This document shows positions 59,801-64,000 of a DNA stretch of 64,000 nt, piece after piece. How positions within the stretch are numbered: the stretch's first letter is position 1; each line of letters begins with the position of its first letter. Source of the DNA: Patiria pectinifera (lineage: Eukaryota; Echinodermata; Asteroidea; Valvatida; Asterinidae); contig CM057136.1 of assembly GCA_029964075.1 (NCBI GenBank), positions 14,124,381-14,188,380 of the forward strand. Direction: 5' to 3'. The position numbers were made by a program, and so were the translations under genes. The notes under the pieces were generated by a model. It had not been told where the DNA came from and did no database searches. It saw only the letters and a program-made list of their open reading frames with translations.

Positions 59801-62098
59801 GTTTTTCTATTTATCGAAGTGTTCTTGAACGGGAGGCATAGCAAGAAACTTACAACATATACACACGACTGTACATTTCACCATGTAGCCTGCAATGTGC
59901 ATTAAAACTGCCACTTTTGAGTTAAAAAAAAAGCACATTTCAACACTCATCCCACAAACTTCTCCGACAATGTCTCTCAGTCCAAGATGAGGTTCCGCGT
60001 ACTCCACCAGTTAATTTTAAGATCACAATTTGCATTTAAAACACACTTTTGTTTTTATTTTCTCAGCTAAAAAAAAAATATTTGGACATAAGCATGTCCA
60101 ACTTTTTGCAAAAAAAAAATAAACCAGACGCGAGTCAATTTTTGAATTATTGTATATGATAGTAACCCCCCCCCCCCACAAAAAAAATTAGACTCAACTT
60201 TTTTTCACTGGTTTGCCAAAACGATAGACTGGCAACTCCACCACTCCCTCACTGTAATTCCTATCAAAACATTCTAAAGTCCCATTTGAAGCCTTAGCAG
60301 GACTTTTCATACCCAATTACACTCTCATTCTGCGATGTGCACATCCACAGAAACCAGACAGCATAACACACAACAGGCCTCTCCAATGTTTGTTTATAGT
60401 TTGAATATGAACGCCGAAAATCAATACTGTTTGTTGGAAGTGTGGCTGTGCGACCTAGTTTGCACCTTGCATGGTTATTGTTGTACAGGGGACGACACTC
60501 ACGAACCCAACCAATGGAATCAAATAAATCAATAAACATTACATCTGTTTAGTGACTGACCTAAAGACATATTCATGGCTCATGGTTAGGCTTCAGGCAT
60601 TACAAACATCTTAAACTTCGCCAACTTGTGTTAAATTGAGAGGATAAAGTGGAAACCAATTTAATATATTTCACGTAACAGGATCACTTTAAATGATTTT
60701 ATACAGATCTGTAAATATGCTAAAACCTCAACTGTACGGAAGAAAACTGGTTTTCTGAAGTACTACCCCAAGGTAATAATACATGTACCATATAGAAAAG
60801 TGTGCCCACAGCATCAGCCAGTGGCGTAACTACTGCTACAGGCGGACAGAGGGCATGAGGGGGGGATGTCCCACACCCCCAATCGGAGGTCCGTGCCCCC
60901 GGTGCCCCCCATTTAAAATCTTGAATTGCACAAAACCAATATACAGTTGCCTTCACTGAAGGCAACTGTATATTGTTTTTGAAGGCTTCAGTGCCCCCTT
61001 GAAAAATTGGTGCGCCCCTAGAGGTTTAACCATAGTTATGCGGCACGGCTACATACAGTGAATAGCCTACAATCCAATTTTCCAACAGTAGACTCATTTG
61101 AGCAAAAAAGGAAACAAGTAGTGTTCCTTTTTCCTCAAGTCTCAAAAACAATTTATTTATACATCTGCCAGTCACATAATTTAAATATTAGTCAAAGATG
61201 TAATAAATACCATCTATTTTACCATGGAAAAACCTAGCAGAAAAAGAAAATAGTTTTAAATTGGTACAAGTGAAGTAAGCCATCTTTACACTTAAAGCAG
61301 ACTGAATAACATATTATTTATTTTCAAATTAAAAAAAAATCATTTAATTAAAATTTATGTATTTAAGGTGCCTTATTAATAAAACAAGAGGATTCCAAGA
61401 ACTAAGAAGAAACTTTCCAATTTACGAATAAAAAATATAAGGTAATGCAAAAGTAAACAACCTGCTTAATCACCAGCTACAACCAGAAAATCTTTGGATC
61501 GCCTGCTTTTTTCTTAGTAAGAGCTAAGCTCTCTATAAAAGGGACAATACTTGGCCATCCGGGAGGGAATCCTCCAACTGCTTGTGCGAATTGTCAATCA
61601 AGGAGCAAACAATGGTAACAATAGAACGGATAATCCCCTGGTGAACAAAACCACCACTAGACACTGCGTTCTTACACCAGTCATCTGCGTCAATGAATAC
61701 GATTTCTTTTTTATCTACCGGTACTCACCCAAATTTGCAATGGTGAAATTTTTCGGCGGTTTCAGGACCCTCCTGGCGTAGGCTTCTCTTAAGCATTCCA
61801 ACTCCTTCTCGTTGCCCTTGATGAGAATGACCCAAGGCTCCAGAAAGCCCAAGAATCCGACCTCTTTGACGCTCTCCGCGAGCGGTTTGTTCCAGAAGCT
61901 GTGCTTGTTCTCGCGCTGGAAATCCCTGAACAATTCCTTGCCCACTTTCCGGTGGTGGTGGTGGTGCTGCGAAGATTTCAAACTTTCCGCGTCGGAATCT
62001 TTCTTGAGCAGCGGGCTTAACGCCAATGCAAGACATCCGGAGGAGAGGGCCACGTTCTTGGGCGACTTCCTCTCCGGTTTGCTGCTTTTCTGCGACAT
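27303..62098 (-). CDS. STOX: Storkhead-box protein (STOX1/STOX2 family), complete CDS in two exons
   Basis: This is a winged-helix transcriptional regulator of the Storkhead-box family, expected in nucleus and cytoplasm. CDS = complement of 61729-62098 joined to 27303-29857, 2925 nt, 974 residues. The splice joins ...ANLG from exon 1 to DVQGVEMAPIQQHQFIPLTE, matching the family pattern around ..GDV...M.PI.Q.QFIPL.EVLC. The winged-helix core is about residues 139-210; polyGln is at 237-243; the SAQFPP motif is at 394-399 and TGDSGFNSPR at about 840-849, both recognisable STOX signatures. The length is close to vertebrate STOX1 and STOX2. It probably represents the single pre-duplication family member, but other copies elsewhere cannot be excluded. 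Confidence 0.95.
29498..29520 (-). repeat. CAA/CAG run encoding polyglutamine in STOX
   Basis: A coding trinucleotide run gives seven Gln residues (237-243) just after the winged-helix domain. It is mostly CAA on the coding strand, so it should be relatively stable, but may vary in length between individuals. Confidence 0.9.
33650..33735. repeat. SINE fragment (TTGGGCAA...ACTTTACCACAA type)
   Basis: Contains GTCCTTGGGCAATACACTTT and accacaacgccttccctgca, an inverted match to the motif at 1300-1460 and similar to 41890-41950. The tail is missing. Confidence 0.45.
34030..34260. promoter_or_regulatory. Candidate regulatory block in STOX intron
   Basis: About 230 bp of balanced composition with few homopolymers, standing out from AT-rich flanks. 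It contains homeobox-like TAATT/ATTA cores (GTAATTGT, GATTAGTTATTGA) and TTATTGATCA. There is no coding frame. Regulatory function is inferred only from composition and position in a large intron of a regulator gene. Confidence 0.25.
39468..39663 (+). repeat. Dispersed repeat, GCTAAGCA family (copy 3)
   Basis: Shares GGCTGGTACCCTGTCTTTGC, GCAAATATTTGTTTGTCCTT, attctgtgcttaactgc and AAAATTGGCACCAG in the same order as the copy at 10432-10608. It is more diverged in the left half. Confidence 0.6.
41043..41270 (-). repeat. tRNA-derived SINE, minus strand
   Basis: Read on the minus strand: GTTCATTGGTCGAGTGGTGG (A-box region), GGTCATGGGTTCGAGTCCCA (B box GGTTCGAGTCC), then CACTGAGAATGCAGTGTTTA and a tail TCTACATCATCCCACGCAAA...ATCTTATGAA. 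It is the best preserved of three copies in the window. Confidence 0.75.
41890..42097 (+). repeat. SINE with AGCGCTTTGAGACC...AAAGCGCTAT tail
   Basis: It starts near GTTCTTGGGCAAGACCCTTT and continues with ACTACAATTGCCTCTCTCCA and ATGGGTACCTGTGAAGG. It ends GAAGCGCTTTGAGACCTTTG, TATAAAGCGCTATTTAAGCA and an ATT-rich tail. This 3' tail is shared by many marine-invertebrate SINEs. No intact Pol III head is visible. Confidence 0.65.
42300..42640. promoter_or_regulatory. Candidate regulatory block in STOX intron
   Basis: About 340 bp, nearly free of homopolymers after its first 60 bp, with dense mixed-sequence motifs such as GACTGATTTACGAGG, TTGATTAAAAGTC and GTTTACGCGTAATG. It contrasts with the surrounding intron. 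There is no repeat similarity within the window. Confidence 0.25.
44489..44538. repeat. Stem-loop, 15-bp arms
   Basis: CCACGAAGTGATGTA (44489-44503) pairs with TACGTCACTTCGTGG (44524-44538) with one mismatch, around a 20-nt loop; weaker pairing continues outward. The right arm includes a CRE-like TACGTCA. Confidence 0.75.
45395..45482 (-). repeat. tRNA-derived SINE fragment, minus strand
   Basis: On the minus strand GGTCGTGGGTTCGAGTCCCA (B box) is followed by ACACTGAGTATATAGTGTTT, as in the copy at 41043-41270. The 5' A-box half and the tail are missing. Confidence 0.65.
45775..46170. promoter_or_regulatory. GC-balanced non-coding block in STOX intron
   Basis: About 400 bp with many CpG sites (CGCTCCTCTTTCACG, CCCCGGGGCCG, GATCGGAAACCCGATCCGAG) within a roughly 35% GC intron. 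Short open frames exist but show no protein signature. It may be a conserved regulatory element or an old unrecognised repeat. Confidence 0.2.
47127..47140 (+). promoter_or_regulatory. Near-match RFX X-box
   Basis: GTTTCCATGGCAAC fits GTNRCC-N2-RGYAAC except for T at the R position. It lies in a GC-balanced stretch of the STOX intron. Confidence 0.3.
48180..48380. promoter_or_regulatory. Candidate regulatory block in STOX intron
   Basis: A GC-balanced stretch with CGTCGTCGCTACGTGCTGC, ATGGCTGGCCATGTCGACG and AGCTAATTAACGGG (homeobox core). No coding frame. Confidence 0.2.
52612..52890 (+). repeat. Imperfect spaced repeat CCTCAATCCTCCAAAATC
   Basis: Three copies of CCTCAATCCTCCAAAATCCT-like sequence at about 52612, 52686 and 52869 with unrelated spacers. 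The origin is unclear. Confidence 0.5.
57631..57842 (+). repeat. tRNA-derived SINE
   Basis: The head GGTTGGCATCGCGGTACTTT (A-box region) and a perfect B box GGTTCGATTCC (57683-57693) are followed by a body with GGGTTTTCAGTCCCTGC, CATTCTGGGGTTTTCCTCCC and GCTAATTGCCGAATAATC. The design matches tRNA-derived SINEs common in echinoderm genomes. Confidence 0.75.
58874..58886 (+). promoter_or_regulatory. Perfect RFX X-box in STOX intron
   Basis: GTTGCC-T-AGCAAC matches GTNRCC-N(0-3)-RGYAAC in full and is nearly palindromic out to CGGTTGCCTAGCAACCG. It lies 2.8 kb inside intron 1, in a GC-balanced stretch. Confidence 0.5.
60819..61048. mobile_element. hAT-like MITE remnant with internal palindrome
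   Basis: The left end is CAGTGGCGTAACTACTGC, a common hAT-type TIR in marine invertebrates. The right end TAGTTATGCGGCACGG is a degraded inverted match. The interior holds G/C-run-rich blocks and a near-perfect palindrome (60937-60975). No matching 8-bp target duplication is seen, so boundaries are uncertain. Confidence 0.5.
60937..60975. repeat. Perfect 19-bp-arm palindrome
   Basis: CAATATACAGTTGCCTTCA (60937-60955), a single C, then its exact reverse complement (60957-60975). It is central to the hAT-like remnant. Confidence 0.95.
61729..62098 (-). CDS. STOX: STOX exon 1 (start codon exon)
   Basis: Residues 1-124. The start ATG (62098-62096) has A at -3, a good initiation context. It encodes a basic N-terminus, a His5 run at residues 45-49, then KELFRDFQRENKHSFWN and LECLREAYARRVLKPPKNF, the conserved N-terminal half of the storkhead domain (compare FRAFRRAN..CFWN and LQVLRDAWRRRALRPP in human STOX1, from memory). 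The donor is GTGAGT beginning at 61728. The open frame runs only four codons past the donor. Confidence 0.93.
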
Positions 62099-62690
62099 TT
62101 TGGAGGGCTTTTGGAGGGTTTAATTCCAGAGATTTTCAGATCATGGCGTTAACGCTTACCACGCGACTCCAGCTGTTATGAGTTACGTGTGTTCAATTAG
62201 TGCGCATTGCGTGCATTGCATTGCAACGCGTGTAGTTGGTGCGGCAGGTTGATTGGACATTGGACAGGTGCATTGTGCATGTGTATAGTGAGTGGTTAGA
62301 CTCCGTCGTCAGTCGTTCATTCAATTCAGCGCGTGTCAATAAATGCTCGCTCCAATTTGTGTATGTAGCGAACAATATGTCATGAAACCATCAAAGATGT
62401 TATGAACGATGCAATATAAAATCTCTAGCAATTTATTTATTCATTACTTAATGTTCAGAAATTTTTCGTGAATACAGTTTTAACTATAACACACTTGGAA
62501 AAGTTGGGAAATCAACTCGGGGGAAGGGAAAACCTGAATCTTTTAAAATTTAAATTTCAGTTTTCAAAAGTACATTTGGGTTAAAAAATACATGCACGTA
62601 ATCTTAGTCCCGAGTATTAGGAATTTGTTCACGGTCAAACAAATATGTAAATAAGGTTCGTCTTTTCGTATCAATGGGCGTCGAGCGATA
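62099..62690 (-). promoter_or_regulatory. STOX: STOX 5' UTR and proximal promoter region
   Basis: The first 600 bp upstream of the STOX start codon. It includes a GC-richer stretch (62150-62350) with TGCGCATTGCGTGCATTGCA-type repeats. A TATA-like TTTATATT on the minus strand lies at about 62411-62420. The transcription start cannot be fixed. Confidence 0.4.
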
Positions 62691-62702
62691 TTTAGGTGAG
62701 GC

Positions 62703-62716
62703 GTCACCATGGCAAC
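62703..62716 (+). promoter_or_regulatory. Perfect RFX X-box upstream of STOX
   Basis: GTCACC-AT-GGCAAC matches the RFX consensus GTNRCC-N(0-3)-RGYAAC exactly. It is 605 bp upstream of the STOX ATG, at the edge of a GC-balanced 370-bp block (62690-63060). Confidence 0.5.
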
Positions 62717-64000
62717 TCATCGTCTGGCGAAGATAAGATGCGGTTAATGATTCTCCGACGCCAGCATACCGGGAGCTGAGCTCAGCAAGTTTGATTTCTT
62801 CCTGCACTCGACTTATAACATTTCCTGCTGGTTTCTTCTCTCTCCGTGTCTCTCTCTTTTTCTCCAAAAGTCTTCTTTTTTTCTTCTCTCTACAAATGAG
62901 AGCAATACCCGTCGCTCTTGGCAACAAAAGATGCCCCGGCAACCCTACTCGCCGTTGTAATCCGCAAGATGTAACAGAGACAAGCGGACGGATCATCGGG
63001 TTACCTCGCAAATAGCGCCTGGGATTTCTGCGGTGTCTCGGCGGGTCTTCGCGGGCTGATGCAGTCTAGTCGTGTTTGGCAGTTGGCGACTGGAGTCTGT
63101 GAAATTATAGACACAAGAGCACACGAGACACAGATCTTACTGCGCAAGAAGTAGCTAGTGGTACTTCTTAAAGACATGCAGAAATTAAAGATGGACTGTC
63201 AGTGCTATTTTTTGAGTTTTACTCTCAACGTTTTATAGTTGCTATTTTTTTATATATAAGCAAAATAAAAGTTCTTTGCTTTTAAATAAGACGTCAAAAG
63301 AAAATATCGGCCAACGTGTAGTCGGCCTTTCCACTTGCGGTAAACTGGTTCCCGCCCGTAAGAAAAATGTATGGATTGTGAAACAGTCTACTGGCAGGGT
63401 GGATCTGCTTGTGCTGAAAAAAACTGGCCCCAATTACTATTTTTAAAGTTTTATTTCAGAGTTACAAACGCCTCCAAATTTGAGGGACACTCCCCCAAAT
63501 TAAATGCACATGCTGAAAAAAACGTTAGGAGAAAAAAAGTTGATTTTTTTTTTAAGGGCACAGCAAACATGATGTACATCTTTAAGATAAAGGATGAAGA
63601 ACCGAAACTATTGGTCGGACGATACTTATGCTCGGTGATGACTAAACTGATGAAACGAACAGTAATTACTGTGTATCGAAATCAGGCCAAAAAAAAAGGT
63701 CGCCTGTCATTTTTCGTCAACAGCTGAAAGCTGATATCTCCAGAAAATGAAGGACTGACAGATGTTACGAGTCTCTTGCATGTTTCAATCTAGTGGGATT
63801 AGGTATGATGATATGTTTGCACCATATGCGGGCATTGACCGGATAGAGGATACATCAATGATCAAATGCAAGCCAGTCATCGCAAATAGATAATTATCAA
63901 TTCACATGCCTAAAATATGTAATTTGGCCACGAAAAAAAGGTTTGATAATATGCGGCAGGTCCAGTTCTCTTATATTCTGCTGAAGTAAAGAAGACGCAG
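62717..64000. other. Upstream flank of STOX
   Basis: 62717-63060 is GC-balanced and probably promoter or enhancer DNA; two further GGCAAC half-sites occur near 62920 and 62938. From 63170 on it is AT-rich. The short open frames in both directions show no known domain. Confidence 0.4.

Larger units (their letters stand above)
53201..61728 (-). other. STOX: STOX intron 1, 5' part
   Basis: AT-rich intron with a tRNA-derived SINE (57631-57842), an X-box (58874-58886), a hAT-like remnant (60819-61048) and GC-balanced blocks near 53215-53480, 56200-56400, 57120-57320 and 58180-58460. No alternative first exon with a family-like N-terminus was found. Confidence 0.5.

Noticed and set aside
61725-62036. 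Overlapping 103-codon minus-strand frame within STOX exon 1
   Set aside because: A frame shadow of exon 1; the other frame gives the conserved storkhead sequence.
62604-63011. 135-codon minus-strand open frame upstream of STOX
   Set aside because: Low-complexity Lys/Arg-rich sequence from a pyrimidine tract, with no family match; better read as promoter DNA.

Overview
This window is animal nuclear DNA. Genes are split by GT-AG introns, the non-coding DNA is AT-rich with many homopolymer runs, and there are several families of tRNA-derived SINEs and short inverted-repeat (MITE-like) elements of the kind common in marine invertebrates. Both genes have bilaterian relatives. The SINE types suggest an invertebrate deuterostome, most likely an echinoderm. 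That placement is inference; nothing here names the species.

Two genes account for all the coding sequence I can support, and they converge. On the plus strand (596-15656) is the 3' part of a NACHT and WD-repeat protein of the NWD1/NWD2 type. I could rebuild 18 exons whose phases all agree, giving 4602 coding bases, or 1533 residues plus a stop. The start lies left of the window. The product is a STAND-type NTPase: the end of an N-terminal domain, a NACHT ATPase with Walker A GEAGSGKT, a helical linker, about 14 WD40 repeats (probably two propellers), and a basic tail ending in Cys-Leu-Leu-Phe. That tail looks like a Rho/Rap-style prenylation signal and is the most novel point about the protein.

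On the minus strand (62098 to 27303) is a Storkhead-box gene (STOX1/STOX2 family), encoding a 974-residue winged-helix regulator. It has two coding exons: a short first exon (62098-61729) and one very large second exon (29857-27303), separated by an intron of about 31.9 kb. The exon 1/exon 2 join restores a family-typical sequence across the junction.

Between the two stop codons (15657-27302) there is 11.6 kb of AT-rich DNA holding 3' UTRs and repeats. The giant STOX intron holds SINE copies, G/C homopolymers and several blocks of more balanced composition that may be regulatory. Two perfect matches to the RFX X-box consensus lie in STOX regulatory territory, one about 0.6 kb upstream of its start codon.

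The NWD-type gene introns hold the most unusual structure. In two separate exons, the exon end plus its splice donor has been tandemly copied into the following intron and has decayed there. One intron carries a TTAA-flanked, piggyBac-like small element filled with a 10-bp minisatellite. Another carries a hAT-like MITE with a perfect 8-bp target duplication. I found no prokaryotic features, CRISPR arrays, rRNA genes or long intact transposons.
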